A stretch of 64,000 nt of DNA from JABFSM01 sp963762545 (GCA_963762545.1 CAVXLC010000005.1:1-64000), one strand, 5' to 3'; positions 52,864-61,804 are shown, numbered from the stretch's first letter. Numbers and translations: made by a program. Notes: generated by a model not told the origin, from the letters alone.

Positions 52864-54503
52864 GCAGGGACGCATCCAGAGGCGGCGGGAAGGCCCGGTC
52901 GGTGCGCTGGGCGCTGCTCCTCGCCGCTCCGCTCGTCCCGCTCACGGGACTCCGGGCCCAGGCCGCACCGCTCACTGGCCGGTGGGACCGGGTCCGGCTG
53001 GTCCACGACGCGGTCCGCTACGACATCGCCCTGTCGCTTCCCGATACGGGAGGACGGATCGGCGCGACCGTCACCACCCGTTGGCGGCTCGGTGGGGCCG
53101 CTCCCCTGGTGCTCGATCTCGACTCGGCCATGACGGTCCGGCGGGTGATGGTCAACGGTGCACCGGTCCGATGGCACCGCCAGGGAAATCGCATCGCGGT
53201 TCCGGTGTCCGGCGCACGCGGCGATACCCTCACCACCGAGGTCGGCTACGACGGCGCGCCGCGGGACGGGCTGGTGTTCCGCGGCGCGGCGGGAGCGCGC
53301 ACCGTCTTTGCCGACAACTGGCCCGACCGGGCCCGCTTCTGGCTCGCCGCGCAGGACCATCCCGCCGACAAGGCCGCGGTGACCTGGAAGATCGAGGCTC
53401 CGGCCGGCTACCGGGTCGTGGCCAATGGCCGGCTCGAGGGCGTGGATACGCTGCCAGCCGGGCGGCTCGTCTGGCGCTTCCGGAACGACGAGCCGATCCC
53501 CACCTATACCATGGTGGCGGGCATGGCGCGCTTCGCCACCACGACCCTCCCGGCAGCGGCCTGCGAAACTCGCTGCGTGCCGGTGTCGGTTCTCACCTAT
53601 TCCGCCGATTCCGCGCGGGCGATGGATGGCCCGTTCCGGCGGAGCGGCGAGATCGTCGCGTTCTTCTCCGGGCGCTTCGGACCGTTTCCCTACGGCGAGC
53701 TCCGCCACGTCGAGTCGTCCACCAGGTTCGGCGGCATGGAGAACGCCACCGCGATCTTCTACGACGAGAAGGCCATGCACGCCGGGACGATGACCGAGGG
53801 TACCGTCGCCCACGAGACGGCACACCAGTGGTTCGGCGACGCGGTCACCGAAGCGGACTGGCACCACATCTGGCTCTCGGAGGGCTTCGCGACCTATGGC
53901 GCGGCGCTGTGGGCCGAACACGAGGGCGGGGATTCCGGGCTCCGCGCGGCGATGGCCGCGAATCGGGCGGCGGTGCTGGCCTCGCCGGCCACCGAGCGCC
54001 CCATCCTCGACTCCACGATCACCGAGCGGATGAAGCTGCTCAACACCAACAGCTACCAGAAGGGTGCCTGGGTCCTGCACACCCTGCGGGGAATGATGGG
54101 GGACGAGGCGTTCTTCCGGGGGCTGGCGCGCTACTACCGGACCTATGCCCAGGGCAACGCGCTCTCGAGCGATTTTGCCAGCATCATGGGGCGCGAGGCC
54201 GGAAGCGACCTCGGATGGTACTTTCGCCAGGCGCTGACCCAGCCCGGCTACCCGATCCTCGCGGCCACGACCGAGCTGGACGGCGGGCACCTGGTGCTCA
54301 CCATCCGGCAGACCCAGCCGGCGGCCTGGGGGGTGTACCGCATGCCCAATCTCACGGTGCGGCTGGGATCCCGGGTGCTCACGGTCGACGTTTCGGAACG
54401 GGTCACCCGGCTGGCGACGCACTGGGAGGGCGACGGGCCGCCCCAGTCGGTGGAGCTCGATCCCGACGGGTGGTGGCTCTTCGCGCCGACCGGTGGAACG
54501 TGA
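52860..54503 (+). CDS. M1 family metallopeptidase, secreted
   Basis: This is 547 residues, short for the family (no C-terminal ERAP-like domain). Signal peptide WALLLAAPLVPLTGLRAQA. The N-terminal beta domain leads to FGGMENATAIFY and the zinc site HETAH (318-322) with Glu341 (LSEGFATY), and the Tyr region SYQKGAWVLHTLRGM. It is an aminopeptidase by family; probably periplasmic. ATGA overlap with the kinase gene. Confidence 0.9.
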   Translation: MSRDASRGGGKARSVRWALLLAAPLVPLTGLRAQAAPLTGRWDRVRLVHDAVRYDIALSLPDTGGRIGATVTTRWRLGGAAPLVLDLDSAMTVRRVMVNGAPVRWHRQGNRIAVPVSGARGDTLTTEVGYDGAPRDGLVFRGAAGARTVFADNWPDRARFWLAAQDHPADKAAVTWKIEAPAGYRVVANGRLEGVDTLPAGRLVWRFRNDEPIPTYTMVAGMARFATTTLPAAACETRCVPVSVLTYSADSARAMDGPFRRSGEIVAFFSGRFGPFPYGELRHVESSTRFGGMENATAIFYDEKAMHAGTMTEGTVAHETAHQWFGDAVTEADWHHIWLSEGFATYGAALWAEHEGGDSGLRAAMAANRAAVLASPATERPILDSTITERMKLLNTNSYQKGAWVLHTLRGMMGDEAFFRGLARYYRTYAQGNALSSDFASIMGREAGSDLGWYFRQALTQPGYPILAATTELDGGHLVLTIRQTQPAAWGVYRMPNLTVRLGSRVLTVDVSERVTRLATHWEGDGPPQSVELDPDGWWLFAPTGGT

Positions 54504-55306
54504 GGCACAGACACCGGCGGCTCCGGTTGGGCCTGATGGCGCTCGTCGCTCCTCCGTTCGTGATTTCCTGCGGCGTCACGCCGCTCACCAATCGCATCAG
54601 AGTCGGGGAGGAGCCGTTCGTCATCGCCGTGGGAGAGGGCCCCGATGGCCAGACCGATCTCTACGCGGCGCCGGCCGGCGGGGGTGCCTTCACGCGACTC
54701 ACGTTCAGCCGTCCTGAAGAGCGGTTCCCCAAGATTTCTCCCGATGGCGGCTCGGTGGCCTTTCTGCGTGCGGCCCGGGGCGTGAACGGCCCGCCCTGGT
54801 CGCTGGTCATCCTCGATCTTCACACCAACGCCGAACGCGCGGCGCCGCTGCCGCCGGACGCCGGCGAGCCCGAGCGCCTGGGTTGGAGCCGGGACGGGCG
54901 CCGCGTGGTAGTCAGCGCCCAGGGATATTTCACGATGGCCGCGCTGCCGGGGGCGGCGAGCGTCGGCCGCTTTCCCGGCGATTCACTCGCGCTCGCGGAT
55001 TCCCTGTCCCGGGAGCTGCTCGGAGAGCCGCCCCGCGGCATCGTGCGGGAGTGCATGAACGGCGGTCTCTGCATCATGGCCGCGACCGGCGAGCTGACCC
55101 TGCTCGATACCGCGGCGCGGGATGCGGTACGGTGGGGATCCGATTCGGTGGGGTATTTCCTGCCGGAGGGGTTTGAAGTGCGGCCGCTCGCGGGGGGACA
55201 CACCCGGCGGCCGGCGTGGTCCGATGCGCCGGGCCGGCTCCGCCAGCTCAGCCAGCACCCCGGGACTCAGGTCACGACTTCGAGCGGCGGGTCGGGCATT
55301 CGGTAG
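54500..55306 (+). CDS. PD40-repeat lipoprotein (TolB-like fragment)
   Basis: This is 268 residues from a GTG overlapping the peptidase stop. Lipobox VAPPFVISC. A few PD40-type repeats (FPKISPDGGSVAFLRAA; RLGWSRDGRRVVVSAQG) make only part of a propeller. Function unknown. Its end overlaps the convergent TetR gene by 40 bp. Confidence 0.7.
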   Translation: MRHRHRRLRLGLMALVAPPFVISCGVTPLTNRIRVGEEPFVIAVGEGPDGQTDLYAAPAGGGAFTRLTFSRPEERFPKISPDGGSVAFLRAARGVNGPPWSLVILDLHTNAERAAPLPPDAGEPERLGWSRDGRRVVVSAQGYFTMAALPGAASVGRFPGDSLALADSLSRELLGEPPRGIVRECMNGGLCIMAATGELTLLDTAARDAVRWGSDSVGYFLPEGFEVRPLAGGHTRRPAWSDAPGRLRQLSQHPGTQVTTSSGGSGIR

Positions 55307-55920
55307 GCCACCGCCTGCCACGCCGATTCCAGCGCGAGCTCGACGTTCGGGTGGTCCACACCCCATTCCCCCGCGGCAACCCGCTCGGCGACGAAGCCGG
55401 CCAGCGCCAGCCACACCGCGGCCCAGAGCTCGGCGGACCCGGGCCGAATCCTGCCTCGCTGCTTGCCCGCGGCCATGATCTGCTGCACGCCAACCCGAAA
55501 ATCCTTGATGGCCTGCCGAGTGCCTTCCTCGTGCAAGCCGTCTTCCGGCGGGCGCAGGAGCATGCGCACCAGCGCCGGATCCTTGACCGCCACCTGCACC
55601 ATCTCGCGGCCGATCAGGCCCAGCGCCACCTCGGCGTCGAGGCGGTGCTCGGTTTCTCCCGAGGAGACCAGGCTCGAGCCCCACGCCAGCGCTTCCATGC
55701 AGGCGGCGTTGAGCAGGGCTTCCTTGCCGGAGAAGTGCCGGTAGATCGTCGCTTCGGCCACGCCGGCCCGGCGCGCCAGCTCCGGCGTGGTCGTGGCGCG
55801 GAACCCCTGTTCGGTGAAGAGCTCGAGCGCGGCGCGGATCAGTCGGGAGCGGGTCGCACGGCCCGCGGCCCGGGAGCGGGGCCGCGCCGGCGCGCGCGCG
55901 GAGGACATGGAAGCGGGCAT
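55267..55920 (-). CDS. TetR family transcriptional regulator
   Basis: This is 217 residues from MPASMSSARAPARPRSR. The HTH is RSRLIRAALELFTEQGFRATTTPELARRAGVAEATIYRHFSGKEALL (about 24-70), a textbook TetR. The ligand domain follows. No Shine-Dalgarno is seen; TATATT ends 8 nt before the ATG at 55920, so a leaderless start is plausible (alternative ATG 55908). It is divergent from the saccharopine-dehydrogenase-like gene. Confidence 0.85.
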   Translation of the reverse strand: MPASMSSARAPARPRSRAAGRATRSRLIRAALELFTEQGFRATTTPELARRAGVAEATIYRHFSGKEALLNAACMEALAWGSSLVSSGETEHRLDAEVALGLIGREMVQVAVKDPALVRMLLRPPEDGLHEEGTRQAIKDFRVGVQQIMAAGKQRGRIRPGSAELWAAVWLALAGFVAERVAAGEWGVDHPNVELALESAWQAVAYRMPDPPLEVVT

Positions 55921-55928
55921 GGCCGGCA

Positions 55929-55934
55929 AATATA
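55929..55934 (-). promoter_or_regulatory. -10-like TATATT before the TetR gene
   Basis: TATATTTG followed by CCGGCC and ATG. The same TATATTTG core occurs before gyrA. No clear -35. Confidence 0.4.
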
Positions 55935-55981
55935 TCCCTTCCAGCGCCGGCCGGGGGAACACGATCCCGCAATAACGCGCG

Positions 55982-56010
55982 TTGAATGCGGGCACCGACA
56001 CGGCTAGCTT
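55982..56010 (+). promoter_or_regulatory. Promoter of the saccharopine-dehydrogenase-like gene
   Basis: TTGAAT, 17-bp spacer, TAGCTT; the start codon is about 42 bp downstream with CGGAG in front. Confidence 0.6.
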
Positions 56011-56051
56011 TCAGGGCTTTCCCGGTCGGTGGCGTTCACGGCGGAGTCGAC

Positions 56052-57194
56052 ATGAAGATGCTCGTGCTGGGCGCCGGCCTTCAGGGCTGTGCCGCGGCGT
56101 ACAACCTCCTGCAGCACGACTCGGTGGGCCAGGTCACCCTGGCCGATCTGCAGCCCAACCGGCTTCCGCCCTTCCTCCAGCCATACCTCGGCAAGCGGCT
56201 CCGCGTCGTATCCCTCGATGCCGGGGACGTGGCGGCCGTGGTCGAGCAGATGAAGGGCCATGATGCGGCCCTCTGCGCCCTACCCTACTATTTCAACGAG
56301 CCGATGACCCGCGCCGCCATCGAAGGCGGCTGCCATTTCTGCGACCTGGGCGGAAACACCGAGATCGTCTTTCAGCAGAAGAAACTGCACGAGGCCGCCA
56401 CGGCCGCGGGCGTATCAGTCATCCCCGACTGCGGCCTGGCGCCCGGCATGGTGAACATCCTCGCGGCGGAAGGCATCCGCCGCCTGGACCAGGCCCGCTC
56501 GGTACGGATCTACGTGGGCGGTCTGCCGCAGCACCCCGAGCCTCCGCTCAATTACCAGATCGTATATTCCCTCGAGGGCGCGCTGGACTATTACACCACG
56601 CCGTCATGGGTACTCCGCGGTGGGAAAGCGATCCAGGTGGACGCGCTCTCGGAGCTGGAGCCTCAGGAGTTCCCCGCTCCGGTCGGCATGCTCGAGGCGT
56701 TCCATACCGGGGGCGGCATCAGCACCATGCCGTTCGCCTTCCAGGGCAAGATCGACAGCATGGAGTACAAGACCCTGCGGTATCCGGGGCACGTGGCCAT
56801 CATGCGCCCGATCCGGGAGCTGGGGCTCATTTCCAACACCCCGATTCCCGTCAAGGGACACCCGGTGGTGCCGCGCGACGTCTTCATTGCCGCGGTGCAG
56901 CCCAAGCTGTACAAGCCGGAAGGCCGGGACCTCGTGGCGCTCCGCATCGTCGTGGCGGGCACCCGGGGCGGCGCGCCCTCCCAGGTGACCTTCGAGCTGC
57001 TGGACTACTACGATCCCGCTCTGGGCATCAGCGCGATGATGCGCACCACCGGCTATTCGCTTTCGCTGACCGGCCTCATGCAGGCCAACGGCACCGTCAC
57101 CGCGCGCGGCGTGCACACGCCCGACGAGGCCATCCCGTTCGCGCCGTACGTCGACGGGCTCCAGCGGTTCGGTGTGAACATCAGGGACCTGTGA
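56052..57194 (+). CDS. Saccharopine dehydrogenase-like oxidoreductase
   Basis: This is 380 residues from MKMLVLGAGLQGCAAAYNLL (Rossmann GxGxxG, NAD(P)-binding). CHFCDLGGNTEIV and PDCGLAPGMVNILAAEG are typical of saccharopine/lysine-6-dehydrogenase-type enzymes; DYYTTPSWVLRGGK follows. These act on lysine-derived or carboxynorspermidine-type substrates; the exact one is unclear. The ATG at 56052 has a ribosome site and begins the Rossmann strand, so longer upstream frames are rejected. Confidence 0.85.
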   Translation: MKMLVLGAGLQGCAAAYNLLQHDSVGQVTLADLQPNRLPPFLQPYLGKRLRVVSLDAGDVAAVVEQMKGHDAALCALPYYFNEPMTRAAIEGGCHFCDLGGNTEIVFQQKKLHEAATAAGVSVIPDCGLAPGMVNILAAEGIRRLDQARSVRIYVGGLPQHPEPPLNYQIVYSLEGALDYYTTPSWVLRGGKAIQVDALSELEPQEFPAPVGMLEAFHTGGGISTMPFAFQGKIDSMEYKTLRYPGHVAIMRPIRELGLISNTPIPVKGHPVVPRDVFIAAVQPKLYKPEGRDLVALRIVVAGTRGGAPSQVTFELLDYYDPALGISAMMRTTGYSLSLTGLMQANGTVTARGVHTPDEAIPFAPYVDGLQRFGVNIRDL

Positions 57195-57727
57195 TCGACT
57201 TTCCCGCGCTCTGGCCCCTGGCCACGCCGTGGCCGGCCTTCCTCCGGGCCGGCATGGATCACTACGATCTCTGGCGCGGCATCTACGACCGGGTGGTCCT
57301 GCCCGGGTGGGCCATCGAGGAGTTCATGCGGTCGCCGGTGCGGCGGCTGGTGGTGATCGCGGCGGACTGGTGCGGGGACGCGGCCAACACCGTGCCGGTG
57401 CTGGCCCGCCTGGCCGACCTGATCCCCGACATGGAGCTCCGGATGGTGATTCGCGACGAGCATCCCGCGGTGATGAACCGCTATCTCACCAACGGGACCC
57501 GCTCGATTCCCATTGCGATCGCGCTGGACTTGTCATTCCGGGAGCTGGGCCACTGGGGGCCGCGCCCGGCGGCGTTGCAGGAATGGGTCATCGCCAACAA
57601 GAAGATGATGCCCAGCCCGCAGCGCTACGCCTATGCGAGGAAGTGGTATGCCCGGGACAAGGGGGAGACGACGCTCCGGGAGCTGATGGCGGCGGTGATC
57701 CCGGAGCCGCGAGGAGGAGCCCGCTAG
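57191..57727 (+). CDS. Thioredoxin-fold protein (single-Cys WCGD motif)
   Basis: This is 178 residues from a GTG overlapping the previous stop. VVIAADWCGDAANTVPVLARLAD is the thioredoxin_9-type active site with one cysteine; the second Cys of CxxC is Asp/Ala. The cis-Pro region is TRSIPIAIALD. It is likely not a dithiol oxidoreductase. Its stop shares CTAG with the convergent barrel gene. Confidence 0.8.
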   Translation: MIDFPALWPLATPWPAFLRAGMDHYDLWRGIYDRVVLPGWAIEEFMRSPVRRLVVIAADWCGDAANTVPVLARLADLIPDMELRMVIRDEHPAVMNRYLTNGTRSIPIAIALDLSFRELGHWGPRPAALQEWVIANKKMMPSPQRYAYARKWYARDKGETTLRELMAAVIPEPRGGAR

Positions 57728-58917
57728 AAACTCCAACCGTTGCCCATCGTGAACACGAAGCCATCCGGCCCGCCCGCAAAATTCATCACCAGCGGCGCGC
57801 TCCGCAGCAGGCGAATCGCCACGCCGCCCCCGCCGCCGACCTTCCAATGATCCAGCGTCCACCGCAGTCCCGTGTCGTCGAAGGCGCGCCCGCCATCGAC
57901 GAAGCCGATCAGCGTCACGGCACCCAGGTCTCCCAGGTCGAGCAGGTTGTGGCGCACCTCGAGGCTCGCGAGCAGGACGCCGCGCCCCACGAAGCGTCCC
58001 GGCACGAAGCTCCGGTGTGAGTCGGCCCCGCCCAGCACGGTGAAGTCCCGCTCCCAGCCCGGGAGTACGTAGCGCGCGTCGAGCGGGGCTCCGGGCCCCA
58101 GCCCGCGCGCCGCGAACCGTCCCGCGATGACCGTCCCGCCGCGCGGCGACACATATCCGCGCAGGTGCAGATATCCCCCGGCATACCCGCCAGCGGTGAA
58201 GCTCGAGACGGTCGATCCGTCGGGCGGTCCCAGCGGCGGGATGAAGCGGGACTCGTATCGGCCGGTTCCCCCGTACATCCCGGCCTCGAGGAAGACGCCC
58301 TTGGCCGGGATGTACTCGTCGTTCCTCGTGTCCAGCACCAGCGTGAGCCGGCCCGTCAGGTCGGTGCCGGATAGCGGCTTGGAGAGGTAGTCGCTGTCGA
58401 ACAGCGAGCCGTCCTTCGACGAGGCGAATCGGTAGTGGGTCAACGCCCCTCCCGCCGATACCGAGAAGGGGCCCGCGACCCGGCGGGTCACCTCGCCGCG
58501 GACCACATAGCGGGTTCGGCGTACCCGGAAGAACTCGGTGCCGAAGACGCTGCTCGGCCGGAGGGCCTCGTTGGACCCGTCGGGCCCGTTGCCGTAGTAG
58601 CCGAAGGTGCCTTCCCGCCCGGCGCCGGCGTCGGCGGCAAAGCGCCATCCGGGCACCAGGAGCGGCGCCCGGAATTTGGCGAGGACAAACCGGCTGTTGT
58701 TGGTGCTCCAGCCCGCGTCGGTCGAGAAGATGCCGTCGAAGGGGACCCGGGCCCCGTACTCCGCCTGGCGCGCCAGATGGTAGTGACCGACCAGCATCAA
58801 TCCCGTCGATGGATTGCCGATGACGTACGGGAAATAGCTCGCGCGCCAGGGCACGCCGTCCTGGGCGGCGAGCGGCGCGGCCGCCAGCAGGAGCGCAAGC
58901 GACAGGAACCGGCGCAC
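57724..58917 (-). CDS. Omp85/BamA-like outer-membrane beta-barrel protein
   Basis: This is 397 residues from the GTG at 58917, 4 bp after the upstream stop, opening with a signal peptide (VRRFLSLALLLAAAPLAAQ). The surface-antigen barrel motifs are LDTRNDEYIPAKGVFLEAG, GRGVLLASLEVRHNLL and FVDGGRAF; it ends in aromatic Phe (NGWSF), the BAM signal. No POTRA domains precede the barrel, so it is not BamA itself; patatin-like or transport roles are possible. Confidence 0.82.
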   Translation of the reverse strand: MRRFLSLALLLAAAPLAAQDGVPWRASYFPYVIGNPSTGLMLVGHYHLARQAEYGARVPFDGIFSTDAGWSTNNSRFVLAKFRAPLLVPGWRFAADAGAGREGTFGYYGNGPDGSNEALRPSSVFGTEFFRVRRTRYVVRGEVTRRVAGPFSVSAGGALTHYRFASSKDGSLFDSDYLSKPLSGTDLTGRLTLVLDTRNDEYIPAKGVFLEAGMYGGTGRYESRFIPPLGPPDGSTVSSFTAGGYAGGYLHLRGYVSPRGGTVIAGRFAARGLGPGAPLDARYVLPGWERDFTVLGGADSHRSFVPGRFVGRGVLLASLEVRHNLLDLGDLGAVTLIGFVDGGRAFDDTGLRWTLDHWKVGGGGGVAIRLLRSAPLVMNFAGGPDGFVFTMGNGWSF

Positions 58918-58921
58918 GCCG

Positions 58922-59971
58922 TTACCGGGGCTGATAGAGGTAGGCCCCGTCGAGGAGACGGGCGCCACCGGCTTCGTCGCAGGCGGCATATTTGGTCGGG
59001 TAGAGCCCGGCACAGCCGAAGTCGCCCGCCTTGTTGACCGCGTAGAACTGGACCTGGAAGGTGGGGCGCCCGTCCGGCGCCAGGAGGCCCGGGCGGGTCA
59101 TGGCCACCAGCCGCTTGAGCGAGGCCAGACACGCGTCCACGGGTTTCATGCCCTGCCGCATGTGTTCCACTGTGAGGAAGCCACCACAGACCATGATGTT
59201 GGCTTCGCCCAGGCCGGTCGAGCCCGCGGCGCCGATCTCGTTGTCGGTGTACTGTCCGGCGCCCACGATGGGGGAGTCGCCGGCCCGGCCGGGGATCTTG
59301 AACGCCAGCCCCGCGGTGGTCGTGATGGAGGAGATGTCTCCCTTGTCGTTCACCAGATTCAGGTTGATCGTGCCGGTGGGACGGGCCATCGGCGGAGCGT
59401 TGTCCGGCACGTCGATGTAGTCGTCCTTGGCGCTGCGGTTGGCGCGCCAGCGGAGCCACTTTTCCCGCGAGGCCGGCGTCAGCAGGTCTTCTTCCTTGAA
59501 GCCATACGACAGGGCGAATTTCTTGGCGCCCTCGCCGACCAGGAGGATATGGTCGGTGTACTTGAGCACCAGGCGGGCCACCTCGCTGGGCGTCTTGATG
59601 CCCTCGATCGCCGCCACGGCGCCGGCCCGCTTGCTGGGGCCGTGCATGCAGCTCGCGTCGAGCTGCACCACGCCGTCCTCGTTGGGCAATCCGCCATAGC
59701 CCACCGAGTCATCGTTGGGATCGAGCTCGACGATCTTCACGCCCTCCACCGCCGCGTCCAGCGTGTCCTGGCCCCGGTGCATAAGGTCCATGGCCACTCG
59801 GATTCCCACCAGACCGTTGGCGGAGCTCACCGCCGCGAACTTGGACACCGTGCTCCGCCGGATCCAGGGTGCCTCGGGGGGGCCGGCGTGCAGCGCGTCC
59901 GGAAGGGCGCCGCCGGCCGCCGCGAGGGCGGCCGTGCCCAGAAAGGTGCGTCGGGTCACGGAATCGGACAC
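58922..59971 (-). CDS. N4-(beta-N-acetylglucosaminyl)-L-asparaginase family protein, Tat-exported
   Basis: This is 349 residues from a GTG. A twin-arginine signal (SVTRRTFLGTAALAAAGGA) leads into an Ntn-hydrolase of the glycosylasparaginase group: YGGLPNEDGVVQLDASCMHG, the nucleophile Thr in PTGTINLNLV, FKIPGRAGDSPIVGAGQYTD, and AAGSTGLGEA. These self-cleave before the Thr and remove Asn-linked GlcNAc. Here Gly precedes the Thr instead of the usual Asp, which could affect processing. It is co-oriented with the barrel gene (4-bp gap). Confidence 0.85.
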   Translation of the reverse strand: MSDSVTRRTFLGTAALAAAGGALPDALHAGPPEAPWIRRSTVSKFAAVSSANGLVGIRVAMDLMHRGQDTLDAAVEGVKIVELDPNDDSVGYGGLPNEDGVVQLDASCMHGPSKRAGAVAAIEGIKTPSEVARLVLKYTDHILLVGEGAKKFALSYGFKEEDLLTPASREKWLRWRANRSAKDDYIDVPDNAPPMARPTGTINLNLVNDKGDISSITTTAGLAFKIPGRAGDSPIVGAGQYTDNEIGAAGSTGLGEANIMVCGGFLTVEHMRQGMKPVDACLASLKRLVAMTRPGLLAPDGRPTFQVQFYAVNKAGDFGCAGLYPTKYAACDEAGGARLLDGAYLYQPR

Positions 59972-60044
59972 GGATTGCTCCCGGCAGGGGGAAAACGTAC
60001 GGCGTGGAACAGAGAATCAGGGGCAGGAGCGCACTCCTGTCAAC

Positions 60045-60073
60045 TTGCCGGGTCCCGTGGGCGCCCCTACCTT
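60045..60073 (+). promoter_or_regulatory. Promoter of the NAD-salvage operon (probably leaderless)
   Basis: TTGCCG, 17-bp spacer, TACCTT (60068-60073); the GTG start follows after only 6 nt and has no Shine-Dalgarno. Confidence 0.55.
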
Positions 60074-60079
60074 CGGGGC

Positions 60080-60748
60080 GTGCCACTCCTGCCGAAATCC
60101 CTGCGCGGCCGCGCAGAGAGCCTCGACGCCGACCCGTTCAGCTACCTGCGAGGCGTGCTGGCCTTCTTCCTGGGCGGCGGCACGGTGGTGGCGCTGGTCC
60201 TGGCGCTCACGGGGACCGAGCCCCGGGCTCTGGCCCTGGCCGGGGTACTCTGGACCCTGTTCGGACTGCTGTCCGGGATGGTGGACTGGATACTGGAACC
60301 CATGGTCGACTTCGCGGTACAGGTGTTCTCCAACGTCGGATTGACAGCCCCCGCCGGCGGCTTTTCGGCCGAAGAGGCCATGGCGGCGCAGGGTCACGTC
60401 GAGGCCGCCGCCGAGGCCTACCGGCTCCGCGCCCAGGTGCCCCAGGACCGCGTGGACGCGCTGATTCGACGGGCTCACCTGCTGGCCGGCCCGCTCAAGC
60501 AGCCGCGGGTTGCCGCCGGCGAGCTCGAGGGCCTGCAGCATGACGCCGGGCGGCTCTCGCCCAGCGAAGACCTGCGGGTGGGCCTGGCCCTGACGGAGCT
60601 CTATGAGCAGCGCCTCGAAGACCCCGGCCGCGCCATGGTGGAAGTCCGCCGCCTGATCGACCGCTACCCCCACGCCCGCCAGGTCCGCGAGCTGCGTGGC
60701 CTGCTGGCCGCGTTGCGCAGCCAGCATTTTGCCCAGGCCACCCCATGA
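60080..60748 (+). CDS. Membrane protein with helical (TPR-like) tail
   Basis: This is 222 residues. Two membrane helices near the N-terminus (GVLAFFLGGGTVVALVLALTG and LALAGVLWTLFGLLSGMVDW) are followed by a soluble helical part with EAAAEAYRLRAQVPQDRVDALIRRA, a TPR-like repeat. No named family. It ends in an ATGA overlap with pncB. Confidence 0.65.
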   Translation: MPLLPKSLRGRAESLDADPFSYLRGVLAFFLGGGTVVALVLALTGTEPRALALAGVLWTLFGLLSGMVDWILEPMVDFAVQVFSNVGLTAPAGGFSAEEAMAAQGHVEAAAEAYRLRAQVPQDRVDALIRRAHLLAGPLKQPRVAAGELEGLQHDAGRLSPSEDLRVGLALTELYEQRLEDPGRAMVEVRRLIDRYPHARQVRELRGLLAALRSQHFAQATP

Positions 60749-61803
60749 CCACGCGACTCCGGCTCGACCCCGCGATCTTCAACCTTCCGGTGGAGAAGAT
60801 GCGGGCCGGGTACTACTCGGACAAATACTTCACCCGGGCCCGGGAGATCCTGCTCGCCGACGGGCACCGGCCCCGGGTGACGATGCAGGTGTTCGGCAAG
60901 TCCGCGGCCTTCCTGGGGGGCATCGACGAGGCCATCGCCATCCTCAAGCTCTGCGCGATCGACTGGAAGGATCTGGAGGTCAGCGCCCTGCACGACGGCG
61001 ACGCGATCGAGGCGTGGGAGACGGTTCTGTTGATCGAAGGGCCCTACGACGCCTTTGCCCACCTGGAGACGCTCTACCTGGGTGTGCTGGCCCGGCGCAC
61101 CAAGGTCGGCACCAACACCCGGCGGGTGGTGAACGCGGCCCGTCCCAAGGAAGTGATGTTCTTTCCGGCCCGGCACGATCACTGGCTGGTGCAGACCGGC
61201 GACGGCTGGGCCGCGCACATCGCCGGGGCGATCGGCGTGTCGACCGACGCGCAGGCCTCCTGGTGGGGCAGCCAGGGCGTCGGCACGGTGCCGCACGCGC
61301 TGATCGCGGTCTACGGGGGGGACACGGTGCTGGCCACCCGGAAGTTCGCCGAGCACATCGATCCGACGGTGCGGCTGGTCACGCTGGTGGACTTCGAGAA
61401 CGACTGCGTCAAGACCTCGCTCGAAGTCGCCGAGGCCATGGGCGAGCGCCTCTACGGCGTGCGGCTCGATACCAGCGAGATGATGGTGGACCAGTCCATT
61501 CTCCCCCAGATGGGCCACTTCCGTCCCACCGGCGTCTGCCCCCAGCTGGTGCGGAATGTCCGCGAGGCTCTCGACGCGCGCGGCTTCAGCGGGGTCAAGA
61601 TCATCGTCTCGGGCGGGTTCACCGCGGAAAAGATCCAGGAGTTCGAGCGGCAGCAGGTCCCGGTGGATGCCTACGGCGTCGGCAGCTCGCTGTTCCAGGG
61701 GCGGTTTGATTTCACCGCCGACGTGGTGCGGCGCGAGGGCGCGCCCTGCGCCAAGGTCGGGAGGGAATACCGGCCCAATCCCCGGCTCGAGCGGGTGCGC
61801 TGA
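60745..61803 (+). CDS. pncB: Nicotinate phosphoribosyltransferase
   Basis: This is 352 residues. NAPRTase marks: AGYYSDKYFTRAREIL, VTMQVFGKSAAFLGG, IEGPYDAFAHLETLYLGVLARRT, FFPARHDHWL, VTLVDFENDCVKTSLEVAE, RLDTSEMM and IIVSGGFTAEKI. It converts nicotinate plus PRPP to nicotinate mononucleotide. With the nicotinamidase gene 1 bp downstream it forms a nicotinamide-to-NaMN salvage pair. The short N-terminus matches the archaeal/thermophile-type subgroup rather than E. coli PncB. Confidence 0.92.
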   Translation: MTTRLRLDPAIFNLPVEKMRAGYYSDKYFTRAREILLADGHRPRVTMQVFGKSAAFLGGIDEAIAILKLCAIDWKDLEVSALHDGDAIEAWETVLLIEGPYDAFAHLETLYLGVLARRTKVGTNTRRVVNAARPKEVMFFPARHDHWLVQTGDGWAAHIAGAIGVSTDAQASWWGSQGVGTVPHALIAVYGGDTVLATRKFAEHIDPTVRLVTLVDFENDCVKTSLEVAEAMGERLYGVRLDTSEMMVDQSILPQMGHFRPTGVCPQLVRNVREALDARGFSGVKIIVSGGFTAEKIQEFERQQVPVDAYGVGSSLFQGRFDFTADVVRREGAPCAKVGREYRPNPRLERVR

Positions 61804-61804
61804 C

